NCBI RefSeq assembly: GCF_019443745.1
Contig: NZ_CP050948.1
Coordinates: forward strand, 3,166,001 to 3,230,000
Source: Iamia sp. SCSIO 61187
GTDB taxonomy: Bacteria; Actinomycetota; Acidimicrobiia; Acidimicrobiales; Iamiaceae
Length of the DNA: 64,000 bases
Direction: 5' to 3'
In this document: positions 1-9,065 of the stretch, one piece after another
How the letters are laid out: each line of letters starts with the position of its first letter
How positions within the stretch are numbered: position 1 is the stretch's first letter
Notes under the pieces: model-generated
Database searches by the model: none
What the model was told of the DNA's origin: nothing
Seen by the model: only the letters and a program-made list of their open reading frames with translations
Program-made: the position numbers and the translations under genes

Positions 1-1581
1 CCGGCCGGTGATTGTGGCGGCGCCGTCGGCGGTGAAGGTCACCCAGTCGCCGTGGCGCCACACGCCGGGGATGTCCTCGAAGTAGGCCGCCCGGTACCGG
101 GACCCGTCGTCGTCGCCCCAGAACCCGACCGGCATCGACGGCATGGGGACGGTGACCACCAGCTCGCCCAGCTCGCCCGGGGCGCAGGCCGTGCCGTCGG
201 GGTGGACGGCCTCGACGGCGCAGCCCAGCAGCCGGCAGCTGAGCTCGCCGGCCCGCACCGGGAGCAGCGGCGAGGTGCCCAGGAAGGCGGTGCACACGTC
301 GGTGCCGCCGCTGATCGACGAGACGGGGACGCCGACGGCGTCGCGCACCCAGCGGAACCCCTCGGCCGGGAGCGGCGCCCCCGTCGACCCCACCCAGCGC
401 AGGCTCCCCCGGGCGGGGTCCAGGCCCTCCTTGCGGCAGGCCATGAGGAACGGGGCCGAGGCGCCGAAGACGGTGGTGCCGGTCTCGTCGGCCACGTCCC
501 ACAGCGTCGCCAGCGACGGGTGGGCGGGGTCGCCGTCGAACAAGACGATGGTCGACCCGGTCAGCAACCCCGACACCAGGTAGTTCCACATCATCCAGCC
601 GGTCGTGGTGAACCAGAGGAACCGGTCGGCCGGGGTGAGGTCCTGGTGGAGCGTCAGGGTCTTGAGGTGCTCGACCGTGATGCCGCCGTGGCCGTGGACG
701 ATGGCCTTGGGCAGACCGGTCGTGCCCGAGCTGAACAAGATGTAGAGCGGGTGGTCGAACGGCACGGCCGCGAACGTGGGCGGCCCGGGGTGGGGCCCGG
801 CGAGCAGGTCCGCCCACCCGTCCTCGGAACCGCCCGGCGAGGCGCCAGCCGAGTTGGCCGGTCGAGCCCGGTCGAGGTACGGGATCCGCACCGTGTGCCG
901 GAGGCCGGGGAGGGCGTCCTCGATGACGGCCACCTCGGCGGTGCGGTCGATCGCCTTGGCGCCGTAGCGGTAGCCGTCGACGGCGAGCAGGACGCTGGGC
1001 TCGATCTGGCCGAGGCGGTCGATGACCGAGCGGGTGCCGAACTCGGGGGCGCAGCTCGACCACACCGCGCCGATCGACGCGGTGGCGAGGAAGGCGACCA
1101 GCGTCTCGGGGATGTTCGGCGCGTAGGCCGCGACCCGGTCGCCCGGCGCCACGCCCAGCCGGCGCAGCCCGGCGGCGCACCGGGCCACCTGCTCGGCGAG
1201 GGCCCCCCAGGTGATCTCCTGCGGGTCCCGGGTCTGGCTGCGTGCCACCACGGCGACGTCGTCGGGTCGGTCGGCGGCGGCGGCGAGGGCGTGCTCGGCG
1301 TAGCTGAGCGTGCCGCCGGGGAACCAGCGGGCCCCCGGCATCGAGGCCTCCGCCAGCGCATGCGTCGGGCGCTCGTGCCAGCGGACCCCGAGGTCGTCGC
1401 TCACCGCCGTCCAGAAGCCGTCGAGGTCCGTCACCGACCAGGCGTGCAGGCCGGGGTAGGACCGATGGCCGTGGGCGGCGGCGAAGCGTCCCGCCGCGGT
1501 GGTCGTCCAGGCGTCGGAGGGTGGTTCCCAGAGGACCTCGCCCCGGCCGTGGCCCTCGGTGCTCGCTGCGACGCCGTCCAC
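1..1581 (-). CDS. Acetoacetyl-CoA synthetase, C-terminus outside window
   Basis: ATP-dependent activation of acetoacetate to acetoacetyl-CoA; member of the ANL adenylating enzyme superfamily. The translated 527 residues show an N-terminal WEPPSDAW-type segment, the acetoacetyl-CoA synthetase core with CAPEFGTRSVIDRL, the adenylation loop SSGTTGLPKAIVHGHGG, GWMMWNYLVSGLL and ISGGTDVC, and stop at ...ATITGR just before the expected SDATLNRGG motif, so roughly the last 120 residues lie left of the window. The start is a GTG, 23 bases after the stop of the co-directional upstream gene; the ribosome-binding site is weak. It would link ketone-body or fatty-acid catabolism to acetoacetyl-CoA. Family assignment is firm; the exact start is less so. 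Confidence 0.9.
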   Translation of the reverse strand, partial: MDGVAASTEGHGRGEVLWEPPSDAWTTTAAGRFAAAHGHRSYPGLHAWSVTDLDGFWTAVSDDLGVRWHERPTHALAEASMPGARWFPGGTLSYAEHALAAAADRPDDVAVVARSQTRDPQEITWGALAEQVARCAAGLRRLGVAPGDRVAAYAPNIPETLVAFLATASIGAVWSSCAPEFGTRSVIDRLGQIEPSVLLAVDGYRYGAKAIDRTAEVAVIEDALPGLRHTVRIPYLDRARPANSAGASPGGSEDGWADLLAGPHPGPPTFAAVPFDHPLYILFSSGTTGLPKAIVHGHGGITVEHLKTLTLHQDLTPADRFLWFTTTGWMMWNYLVSGLLTGSTIVLFDGDPAHPSLATLWDVADETGTTVFGASAPFLMACRKEGLDPARGSLRWVGSTGAPLPAEGFRWVRDAVGVPVSSISGGTDVCTAFLGTSPLLPVRAGELSCRLLGCAVEAVHPDGTACAPGELGELVVTVPMPSMPVGFWGDDDGSRYRAAYFEDIPGVWRHGDWVTFTADGAATITGR

Positions 1582-1604
1582 GGCGGCGAGGGTAGGTCCT
1601 GGCG

Positions 1605-3230
1605 TCAGGCGCCGGGGTCGGCCGTCGTGGTCGTCGGCGGGGAGGTGGTCGTCGTCCCGTCGTCGCGCGGCCCCGGGGCGGCGGGGGCGCTGGGCGGGGG
1701 CGGGTCCGGGTCGGGGTCGGGGTCCGGGTCGCTCAGCGGGTCCTGGTCCGGCGCGGTGAAGCGGAACGCCGAGGCCGTCACCTGCCCCCCGTCCTCGGTG
1801 ATGGCGACGGCGACGTGCGGGCCGGGGGCGAGGGCGTCGGTGGCGGCCCGCAGGCCGGTCGCGCCGTCGGGCGTCGATGCCCACACCACCCCGTCGAGCA
1901 CCAGGGCCAGGGGCCGGACGGCGCCGACGGCCACGACGCCGGGCGCCTCGGCCGTGGGGCCGGTCCACGTCACCGAGCCGGCGGCGGTGCTGGCGAGGCG
2001 GGCGCCGTCGTCGATCCGGAAGGCCAGGGCGCCGACGGGGCCGGCGCCGTCGGTGGCGATCGCCGGCGCCACGACGGCGACGGGGCCGGCGGAGGTCGTG
2101 ACCGTGGTGGTGGTGAGGTCGCGCATGCCGAACCCCGCCACCTGGTCGCGCAGCCGGGGCAGCCGGCCGGCGAGACCCCGCCAGTCGAGCACCGCCCGCC
2201 GGGCGGCCTCGTCGAGCAGCTCCCACGTCGCCCCGACGTCGCCGCGGCTGGTGACCTCGACCAGGGCCCGGGCGGCGGCGACCGGGTCGGCGGGGGCACC
2301 CGGGGCGACCACACCCGCGCCGGCGCGGAGGTGGACCCGGCGGACCGTGAACGAGGAGGGCTGGCGGGGGTCACCGGCGAAGGCGACGGCGATCGCCGGC
2401 CCGGAGACCCCGGGGTCGAGGCGGACGTCGAAGGGGGCCCCGGGGGTCGGGGCCACCCCGATGCCCCGCCAGCGGGTGCGGTCGTGGACGCCCACGACGC
2501 CGGGGGCGCCGGTCGAGCGGGCGCGCAGGGCGCCGTCCGCCACGGTCGGCGGCAGGTCGAGGCCGACCGACCCGGTGGCCTCGACCACGCTCCACGGCGT
2601 GCTGGCGGTCGTCTCCCCGGCGGTGGCGTGGGTCAGGGTCACGAGGGTCGAGCCGGACCCGCTCCGGACCTCGACCCAGCCGACCACGCCGTCCTCGGCG
2701 ACGGTGCCCACGGTGGCGTCGGTGAGCCCGACCACCTCGGTGGCGAAGCGGAGGGCGGTGTCGGCCGGGGTGCGGTAGCGGGCGTCGCCCCGGCCGGCGT
2801 GGGCGGTGACCTCGTCCCAGCTGACGTAGGGCCACAGGCCCGGGTAGGGCTCGACCGGGGCCGGCCCCTCGGAGGGTCGGCTGGACGAGGACGACGACGA
2901 CTCGGACCGGGTGGTCGATCCCGGCCCGGTGGTCGAGGACGCCGACCCCTCGACCCGGTCGGGGAGCGACCCGTCGTCGCCGCCGGTGGTGGTGGACGAC
3001 GGTCGCTCGGCCTCGGGGGCGCCGATGGGGTCGTCGCCGGTGCCTCCGTCGGGGGGCGGGGCGATGCGGGCGCCCAGGGTGACCCCGGTGGTGTAGACGG
3101 CGGCGACCGCACCGCCCAGGGCGAGGATCGTGGCCACCACGACCAGGGCCGAGACCCGCCGGGACCGGACCCAGGGGCGGCGCGGTCCCTCACCGAGGGG
3201 GAGGACGTTGCGGCGGGGGGCAGGAGGCAC
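1605..3230 (-). CDS. Membrane-anchored extracytoplasmic protein of unknown function
   Basis: A 541-residue protein not assigned to a family. A basic N-terminus (RSRR) is followed by one hydrophobic segment at about residues 28-50, then a Ser/Thr/Pro-rich linker (about 60-125) with a run of serines, and an extracytoplasmic body rich in beta-strand-like sequence and Val/Ala/Gly. The C-terminus is low complexity: an Asp-Pro dipeptide repeat followed by prolines and Thr-rich sequence. This suggests a cell-surface protein with flexible spacer regions at both ends. It lies upstream of and in the same direction as the acetoacetyl-CoA synthetase, but a shared function is not evident. Confidence 0.6.
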   Translation of the reverse strand: MPPAPRRNVLPLGEGPRRPWVRSRRVSALVVVATILALGGAVAAVYTTGVTLGARIAPPPDGGTGDDPIGAPEAERPSSTTTGGDDGSLPDRVEGSASSTTGPGSTTRSESSSSSSSRPSEGPAPVEPYPGLWPYVSWDEVTAHAGRGDARYRTPADTALRFATEVVGLTDATVGTVAEDGVVGWVEVRSGSGSTLVTLTHATAGETTASTPWSVVEATGSVGLDLPPTVADGALRARSTGAPGVVGVHDRTRWRGIGVAPTPGAPFDVRLDPGVSGPAIAVAFAGDPRQPSSFTVRRVHLRAGAGVVAPGAPADPVAAARALVEVTSRGDVGATWELLDEAARRAVLDWRGLAGRLPRLRDQVAGFGMRDLTTTTVTTSAGPVAVVAPAIATDGAGPVGALAFRIDDGARLASTAAGSVTWTGPTAEAPGVVAVGAVRPLALVLDGVVWASTPDGATGLRAATDALAPGPHVAVAITEDGGQVTASAFRFTAPDQDPLSDPDPDPDPDPPPPSAPAAPGPRDDGTTTTSPPTTTTADPGA

Positions 3231-3271
3231 GGAGGGACGACCCAGCAGGCAGGGGTGACCTGCGAGGATGC

Positions 3272-3291
3272 ACGAACCGTAACCGATTCGT
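3272..3291. promoter_or_regulatory. Imperfect palindrome upstream of the surface-protein gene
   Basis: ACGAACCG and CGATTCGT flank TAAC; the arms match at 7 of 8 positions. It lies about 40 bases upstream of the minus-strand gene starting at 3230, in a 160-base intergenic region that holds no other obvious signal. An operator role is only a guess. Confidence 0.25.
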
Positions 3292-3394
3292 CACATGCAT
3301 TCCCCGCACCCGCGGCCCGAGCGCCTGTGCCATCGGTCACCTCGTGCGGCCGAGGGCACGGGCCGGCCGATGCCGTCGGCCGGCCTTCTCGACG

Positions 3395-4822
3395 TCAGTC
3401 GGTGCCGGGCCGGCGGCGGTCCTCGGGGGTGCCGGGGTCGGTGGCGCCGGGTGGCAGGGCCCGGGCGATCTCCTCGGCGGTGGGCTCGCGGTGGCGGCGG
3501 GCGGCCGCCGGGAGGAGGTCGACGATGGCGGCCATCATCCGGCGGGTGTCGGCGTCGAGGCTCCGGTACTTGAGGTCGACCGGCGGCCCGACCCGGATCC
3601 GCACGGTGGGCGGGTCGGTGATGTTGGTGACGTTCGGGAACCGGGAGCTGCGGGGCCACACCCGCTCGGTCCCCCACAGGCCGACGGGGATGACCGGCGC
3701 CTTGGTCATCTTGGCCAGCTTGGCCGCACCCCACCGGCCGGTGAGCTCGGGGTCGTAGAAGGCCCGCCCCCGGGGGATCGTGCCCTGGGGCATGATCGCC
3801 ACCGCCTCGCCGGCGTCGAGCGCCTCGGCCGCGGCCTTGAGGGGCTCGTCGGAGCCCGTCCCCCGGTCGACCCGGATGCCGCCCATGGCCGTGGCGATCT
3901 GGCCGACGATCGGGGCGTCGAAGACCTCCTTCTTCCCCAGGAAGCGCAGGGGCCGCCCGACCTTGGCGATGGTGAAGCCGATGGCGAGGGGGTCGAAGTA
4001 GCTCCGGTGGTTGCCCACCAGGATCAGCGGGCCGTCGTGGGGGATGCGCTCGGTGCCCTGGATGTCGAACCGGGCCCACGGGAACAGCGCCGGCTGGGCG
4101 AGGATCTGGAGGGCCCGCTGGGGCTCGACGCCGGCCACCTTGGGCACGCCGGCGGGGACGTCGAAGTGCATGCTCGGCCAGCGGCGGACGGCGGCGATGA
4201 CGCGCAGCCGGGGATCGGGGTTGACCGCCGTGGGGTGGGCGACGGCCGAGAGGAGGGGCAGGTCGTAGATGCTGTCGGAGTAGGCCCAGCTCCGGGCCAC
4301 GTCGACCCCGTTGTCGGCCGCCCAGTCCCGCGCCGCGGCCAGCTTGCCCGGCCCCCAGACGAAGTGGCCGTCGACGGTGCCGTCGTAGGCCCCCTCGCGC
4401 TCGCCGTAGCGGGTGGCGATGACGTGGTCGATGCCGATGGCCTTCGCCAGCGGGGCGACCAGGTCGTAGGGGGAGGTGGTGGCCATGACCACGAGGCGTC
4501 CGGCGGCGTGGTGCTCGTCGATCAGCAGCCGGGCGTAGGGCAAGACGTCGTCGGCCAGGCGCTCGGCCACGACCTCGCCCGCCTCCTGCACGACGGCGCG
4601 GTCCCAGCCCCCGGCCAGGCGGGCGGCCTGGCGGGTGAGCAGCATCGACGGCAACGTCTCCCCCACCACGTCGAAGAGCCGGTAGACGAGGTTCTCGCCC
4701 GGGATGGGCCGGTCGGGGATGACCCCCGCACCGCGGAGGGCCTCGGTGATGACGGGGCCGCTCGCCCCCCCGAGGAGGGTGCGGTCGAGGTCGAAGAAGG
4801 CAGCCTCACGCGTTCGGGTCAT
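3395..4822 (-). CDS. HAD-IB phosphatase / 1-acylglycerol-3-phosphate acyltransferase fusion
   Basis: A 475-residue two-domain protein. The N-terminal HAD phosphatase of SerB type has the nucleophile motif DLDRT at residues 11-15, MATTSPYD near 114-121 and YSDSIYDLPLL near 181. The C-terminal PlsC domain has the acyltransferase motif NHRSYFD (271-277) and the substrate-binding motif PQGTIPRG (about 345). Such fusions are known in actinobacteria (for example M. tuberculosis Rv2483c) and are expected to act in phospholipid or glycolipid synthesis at the membrane. The chosen ATG begins MTRTREAAFFDLDRT, next to the HAD motif; longer in-frame extension upstream runs antisense through the LysR gene and is rejected. 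Confidence 0.88.
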   Translation of the reverse strand: MTRTREAAFFDLDRTLLGGASGPVITEALRGAGVIPDRPIPGENLVYRLFDVVGETLPSMLLTRQAARLAGGWDRAVVQEAGEVVAERLADDVLPYARLLIDEHHAAGRLVVMATTSPYDLVAPLAKAIGIDHVIATRYGEREGAYDGTVDGHFVWGPGKLAAARDWAADNGVDVARSWAYSDSIYDLPLLSAVAHPTAVNPDPRLRVIAAVRRWPSMHFDVPAGVPKVAGVEPQRALQILAQPALFPWARFDIQGTERIPHDGPLILVGNHRSYFDPLAIGFTIAKVGRPLRFLGKKEVFDAPIVGQIATAMGGIRVDRGTGSDEPLKAAAEALDAGEAVAIMPQGTIPRGRAFYDPELTGRWGAAKLAKMTKAPVIPVGLWGTERVWPRSSRFPNVTNITDPPTVRIRVGPPVDLKYRSLDADTRRMMAAIVDLLPAAARRHREPTAEEIARALPPGATDPGTPEDRRRPGTD

Positions 4823-4875
4823 CGGGGCGACTGTAGGTCCGTCGCCCGCAGCGTGTGGGTCCGGCCGACGACACC

Positions 4876-4890
4876 TGGGGTCAGACCCCA
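4876..4890. repeat. Perfect palindrome TGGGGTC-A-GACCCCA
   Basis: Seven-base arms with a one-base centre, in the region between the divergent HAD/PlsC and LysR genes. It could be a LysR operator (dyad with T and A at the ends), but its core GGGTC-N-GACCC recurs in the hairpin at 32303-32331, so it may instead be a dispersed intergenic repeat. Confidence 0.5.
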
Positions 4891-4919
4891 ACTGTCCGCG
4901 GAGGGGCCAGACTCCCGGC

Positions 4920-5858
4920 GTGGACCTGCGCCAGCTCGCCGCCCTCGCCGCCGTCGCCGACCACCGCTCGTTCTCGGCCGCGGCCCGCGCCCTCCACACC
5001 GTGCAGTCCAACGTGTCGAGCCACGTGGCCAAGCTGGAGCGGGAGCTCGGCGTCGAGCTGGTCGACCGGGCCACCGGCGACCTCACCGACGAGGGCCGGC
5101 TGGTCGTCGAGCGGGCCCGCCGGGTGCAGACCGAGGTCGACGCCGTGGTCTCGGACCTGGCCGCCCACGCCGGCACGATCACCGGGCGGGTGCGGCTGGG
5201 GATGATCGGCACGGTCGGGGCCTGGGTGCTCCCCCACCTGATCCCGGCCCTGGCGACCGGGCAGCCCGGCATCCACATCGTGATCGTCGACGCCACCACC
5301 ACGTCCCTGCTCCCGCAGGTCGTGGCCGGCACGCTCGACGCCGCCGTCGTGAACCTCCCGATCACCGACCCCGACCTGCGGGCCGAGCCGCTGTTCGAGG
5401 AGGAGCGGGTCGTCCTGGCCCCGCCCGGCCACGCCCTCGCCCGGCGCAAGCGGGGCCGCATCGCCCTGGCCGAGCTCTCCCGCCACCAGCTGCTCCTCGA
5501 GCCGCCGGGCACCGCGTTCCGCGACGACCTCGACGCCGCCGCCGACCGGGCCGGCATCAGCCTGACCGCGCTGGCCGAGGTCGACGGGATGCGGGCCCTC
5601 GCCGCCCTGGCCCAGGAGGGGTTCGGCGCCGCCGTCCTCCCGGCCACGGCGGCGCCGATCCCCCCGCCGCTCGGCTGGCGCCGGCTCGAGATCACCGGGC
5701 TCGGCCCCCGGACGGTGGGTCTGGCCACCAGCCGCCGATCCCGCCCGTCGGCACCGGCCCGCGCCGTGATCGACGCCGTCCGCCACGTCCTCCACACCGA
5801 GGGCCCCGGCCGACCGGGGGTCCGCATCCTCGATCCGGGCGACCCGGAGAGAAGCTGA
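4920..5858 (+). CDS. LysR-family transcriptional regulator
   Basis: A 312-residue LysR-type regulator. Residues 1-60 form the winged helix-turn-helix (SFSAAARALHTVQSNVSSHV), followed by the periplasmic-binding-protein-like co-inducer domain (GRVRLGMIGTVGAWVLPHLI onward). The GTG start begins VDLRQLAALAAV, the typical first residues of this family, and the gene is divergent from the HAD/PlsC gene, the usual LysR arrangement. The palindrome at 4876-4890, 30 bases upstream, is a candidate autoregulatory site. Target and co-inducer cannot be read from the sequence. Confidence 0.9.
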   Translation: MDLRQLAALAAVADHRSFSAAARALHTVQSNVSSHVAKLERELGVELVDRATGDLTDEGRLVVERARRVQTEVDAVVSDLAAHAGTITGRVRLGMIGTVGAWVLPHLIPALATGQPGIHIVIVDATTTSLLPQVVAGTLDAAVVNLPITDPDLRAEPLFEEERVVLAPPGHALARRKRGRIALAELSRHQLLLEPPGTAFRDDLDAAADRAGISLTALAEVDGMRALAALAQEGFGAAVLPATAAPIPPPLGWRRLEITGLGPRTVGLATSRRSRPSAPARAVIDAVRHVLHTEGPGRPGVRILDPGDPERS

Positions 5859-5930
5859 CGCAGCGGGTCCCGGATGGCCCCTGGTCGCCACTACATTGGC
5901 GACGCAGACGACGACAGCGAGGACGACGGC

Positions 5931-7199
5931 GTGGCCGAGAGCGTGACGATCACCGACAACCGCACGGGCGAGTCGATCGAGATCCCGATCGTCGACGGGG
6001 GTGTCGACTCCGCGCAGTGGAAGAAGCTCCTCGGCAACACCTGGTTCTACGACCCGGCCTACACCCAGACGGCGGCCACCTCGTCGGCGATCACCGAGAT
6101 CGACGGCGACGCCGGGATCCTCCGCTACCGGGGGTACCCCATCGAGCAGCTGGCCGAGAAGAGCAGCTACCTCGAGGTCGCCTACCTCCTGATCTTCGGC
6201 GAGCTGCCCACCCCCGAGCAGTTCGAGCCGTGGGTGCACGACATCACGTACCACACGTTCATCCACGAGAACGTCCGCAAGCGCTTCCTCGAGGGCTTCC
6301 ACCACGACGCCCACCCGATGGGCATGCTGGTCTCGGCCATCGCCGCCCTGTCGACCTTCTACCCCGACGCCAAGAGCATCGAGGACGAGGACAACCGCTA
6401 CCGCCAGACGGTGCGCCTCATCGCCAAGATGCCGACCCTGGCGGCGGCCTGCCACCGCTTCAGCGTCGGCCAGCCGTTCGTCTACCCCGACAACAGCCTC
6501 GGCTTCACGGCCAACTTCCTGTCGATGATGTGGAAGATCGCCGAGCCCCGCTACGAGGCCAACTACGCCCTGGCCCACGCCCTCGACACGCTGTTCATCC
6601 TCCACGCCGACCACGAGCTCAACTGCGGCACGGCCACGATGCGGATGATCGGGTCGTCGAACTCCGACCCCTACTCCGCCGCCGCCGGCGCCGCCGCCGC
6701 CCTCTACGGCCCCCGCCACGGCGGTGCCAACGAGGCCGTCATCCGCATGCTCACCCAGATCGGCTCGGTCGACGAGGTCCCCGCCTTCGTCGAGGCCGTC
6801 AAGGAGGGCAAGGGCAAGCTCCAGGGCTTCGGTCACCGGGTGTACAAGAACTACGACCCCCGGGCCCGGATCATCAAGCAGACCGCCGACGAGGTCTTCG
6901 AGATCACCGGCAAGAACCCGCTCCTCGACATCGCCCTCAAGCTCGAGGAGGTCGCCCTCAACGATGACTACTTCAAGAGCCGGAAGCTGTACCCGAACGT
7001 CGACTTCTACTCCGGGCTGATCTACCAGGCGATGGGCTTCCCCACCGAGATGTTCACGGTGCTCTTCGCCATCCCCCGCATGGCCGGCTGGCTGGCCCAC
7101 TGGAAGGAGCTGCGGGAGCAGGACCAGAAGATCGCCCGCCCTCGCCAGCTCTACACCGGGGCCCCGGAGCGGGCGTACGTGGACATCGAGGAACGCTGA
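5931..7199 (+). CDS. gltA: Citrate synthase
   Basis: Condenses acetyl-CoA and oxaloacetate to citrate, the entry step of the TCA cycle. The 422-residue protein matches the type II (hexameric, GltA-like) length. The catalytic residues are visible: His263 in GPRHGGANE, His302 in GFGHRVYK and Asp358 in PNVDFYSG, plus HADHELNCGT near 225-234. The GTG start (VAESVTITDN) is preceded by GAGG at good spacing; an in-frame ATG 57 bases upstream gives a non-conserved acidic extension and is considered less likely. No allosteric or pathway partners are adjacent. Confidence 0.95.
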   Translation: MAESVTITDNRTGESIEIPIVDGGVDSAQWKKLLGNTWFYDPAYTQTAATSSAITEIDGDAGILRYRGYPIEQLAEKSSYLEVAYLLIFGELPTPEQFEPWVHDITYHTFIHENVRKRFLEGFHHDAHPMGMLVSAIAALSTFYPDAKSIEDEDNRYRQTVRLIAKMPTLAAACHRFSVGQPFVYPDNSLGFTANFLSMMWKIAEPRYEANYALAHALDTLFILHADHELNCGTATMRMIGSSNSDPYSAAAGAAAALYGPRHGGANEAVIRMLTQIGSVDEVPAFVEAVKEGKGKLQGFGHRVYKNYDPRARIIKQTADEVFEITGKNPLLDIALKLEEVALNDDYFKSRKLYPNVDFYSGLIYQAMGFPTEMFTVLFAIPRMAGWLAHWKELREQDQKIARPRQLYTGAPERAYVDIEER

Positions 7200-8221
7200 C
7201 CGTCCCCTCCGGCACCCCCTGGGCGCCACCCGCCGGCTGGCGGCGCCCCGATCCGGTCGCCCTGGCGGCGCCCATCGGGCGCCGGCTGTGGTCCCGGGCC
7301 ATCGACATCGCCCTGGGCCTCCTCATCCTCTACATCGTCTCCCGGATCGTGCCCGAGCCCCGGCTCCTGGCCCGTCTGGTGCTGATGATGGGCGCCATGA
7401 CGGCCTACGAGGCCCTGTTCACCATCCACCTGCGGGCCACGCCCGGGAAGCTGGCGACCGGGCTGCGGGTCGCCGAGCTCGACCGGGTCCGGGTCGAGCC
7501 GACGACGGCGTGGACCCGAGGCGTGGTCACCACCATCGGCAGCCTGGCCGTGATCCTCACCCTGCCGGCCCTCGGCCTGATGACCCGCGACGTCGCCGGC
7601 CTCACCTTCGGCGGCACCGTGGTCCTGATCGCCGGCGGCTACGCCCTCACCGTGCTGACCTTCCCGTCGCGGCGGGGCATCGCCGACCGCATCGCCGGCA
7701 CCATCGTCGTCCCCTTCGAGGCCCCGGAGGTCATCACCTCGGCGGCGGTGGCGGCCGAGGACCAGGCGTCGAAGCCGCAGCCGCTCACGGCCTGGGGGCC
7801 GGTGGCCACCGTCGACGCCCGCCGGCGGGCCCGGTCGGCGCGGCTCGACGACGCCCCGCTCCTCGTCCTCGCCCTGGTCGCGGTGACGGTGGCCTGGACC
7901 TTCGACGCCGCCCCGGTCGCCATCGCCCTCGCCGTCGTGTTCGCGGTGCTGTTCGTCCTCGACGAGGCGGTCCGCATCGGCCGCGACGGCGGGACCGCCG
8001 GGCACCGCAAGGAGGGGCTGGCCGTGCTCGACGAGGCCACGGGCGAGCCCCCGGGGCGGGCGGCGGCGTTGGCCCGGGCGGTGACCCTCGCCGTGTTCTG
8101 GCTGTTCCCCCCGTTGCTGGTCGTCCTCGCCCTCTGGGTCCAGCTGTCGCCGACCGGGCGGGGCCCCCACGACCTGGTGGCCGGCACGGTCGTGGTCGAG
8201 GTCCCGGGAGGTGCCGGCTGA
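7196..8221 (+). CDS. RDD-family membrane protein, probable CTG start
   Basis: About 341 residues. The first RDD helix (RRLWSRAIDIALGLLILYIV, holding the signature Arg and Asp) lies upstream of the first GTG in this frame (7349), so translation must begin earlier. No ATG, GTG or TTG is available there; a CTG overlapping the citrate synthase stop (CTGA), with GAGGAA just upstream, is the best candidate. Several hydrophobic segments follow, with TPGKLATGLRV typical of RDD domains, and a second RDD-like half at the C-terminus. The function is unknown; some RDD proteins act as ion antiporters. The stop overlaps the rhomboid start. Confidence 0.75.
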   Translation: MTVPSGTPWAPPAGWRRPDPVALAAPIGRRLWSRAIDIALGLLILYIVSRIVPEPRLLARLVLMMGAMTAYEALFTIHLRATPGKLATGLRVAELDRVRVEPTTAWTRGVVTTIGSLAVILTLPALGLMTRDVAGLTFGGTVVLIAGGYALTVLTFPSRRGIADRIAGTIVVPFEAPEVITSAAVAAEDQASKPQPLTAWGPVATVDARRRARSARLDDAPLLVLALVAVTVAWTFDAAPVAIALAVVFAVLFVLDEAVRIGRDGGTAGHRKEGLAVLDEATGEPPGRAAALARAVTLAVFWLFPPLLVVLALWVQLSPTGRGPHDLVAGTVVVEVPGGAG

Positions 8222-9057
8222 TGGCCGTCCCCCTGCGCGACGACAGCCCCCGCCGGCACGTGCCCTGGGTGGTGCTGGCCCTGATCGGGGTGAACATCGC
8301 CGTGTTCCTCCTCCTCCAGCCGGCCAGCCTCCAGCGGGGCGAGGCCGACGCCGGGACGCTCACCGAGGCGTCGGAGCGGGACCTCGTCGAGCACTTCGCC
8401 GCCTGGGGGGCGGTGCCGTGCGAGATCCGCAGCCTCGAGTCCCGCAGCGACGGCGCCGTCTGCACCGAGGACGCCGACCGCCCGATCATCGACCGCAAGC
8501 CCGTCCCCGCCTCGATCGTCACCGCCATGTTCCTGCACGGGAGCCTGGCCCACCTGGCGGTGAACATGCTCTTCCTCTGGGTGTTCGGCGCCGCCGTCGA
8601 GGACCGCTTCGGCCCCGGGCCGTTCCTCGGCCTCTACCTGGTCGGGGGGATCATCGGGACCCTGACGTTCGTGGCGTTCAACACCGGCTCGGCCGCACCC
8701 CTCGTCGGCGCGTCCGGGGCCGTGTCGGCGGCCATGGGCGCCTACCTGCTGATCGGCGCGCGCCGGCGCATCCTCGCCTTCGTCGCGCCCCTCCCCCTCA
8801 TCGCCGTCACCCTGCCGGCGTGGGCCCTGCTCGGCCCCTACCTCGTCAGCCAGCTGGTCACGCCCGACGACGCCGCGGTGGCGTGGCAGGCCCACGTGGG
8901 CGGCATGGTGGCCGGCTTCGTGATCGCCGTGGGGCTCCGCTTCTTCATCCCCGAGGCCGGCCTCACCCGGCGGGCCCGCCGTCAGCGCGCCGCCGCCCCG
9001 ACCCCGGTGGACCCAGCCACCTGGACCCTCCCCGACCGCCCCCCGGTCGAGGCCTGA
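8221..9057 (+). CDS. Rhomboid-family intramembrane serine protease
   Basis: A 278-residue polytopic membrane protein. The catalytic dyad is present: Ser165 in the GASG motif and His225 in QAHVGG. The HGSLAHLAVNMLFLW segment is the conserved loop and second helix of bacterial rhomboids. A soluble insert (about 35-95) separates helix 1 from the core and contains two cysteines. The start codon overlaps the RDD stop (TGATG), so the two membrane proteins are translationally coupled. The substrate is not predictable. Confidence 0.9.
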   Translation: MAVPLRDDSPRRHVPWVVLALIGVNIAVFLLLQPASLQRGEADAGTLTEASERDLVEHFAAWGAVPCEIRSLESRSDGAVCTEDADRPIIDRKPVPASIVTAMFLHGSLAHLAVNMLFLWVFGAAVEDRFGPGPFLGLYLVGGIIGTLTFVAFNTGSAAPLVGASGAVSAAMGAYLLIGARRRILAFVAPLPLIAVTLPAWALLGPYLVSQLVTPDDAAVAWQAHVGGMVAGFVIAVGLRFFIPEAGLTRRARRQRAAAPTPVDPATWTLPDRPPVEA

Positions 9058-9065
9058 GGCCGACC

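Noticed and set aside
1700-1740. GGGTCC/GGGTCG microrepeat as a regulatory repeat
   Set aside because: It is in frame and encodes the Asp-Pro dipeptide repeat of the surface protein.
52-2778. Long plus-strand open frame of about 900 residues opposite the first two genes
   Set aside because: Composition is Gly/Arg/Ala/Pro-rich with no motif, and it lies antisense to genes with clear domains; it is a high-GC shadow.
3344-6967. Plus-strand open frame of about 1200 residues
   Set aside because: It crosses the HAD/PlsC gene antisense and then the LysR and citrate synthase genes in a wrong frame; no domain is present.
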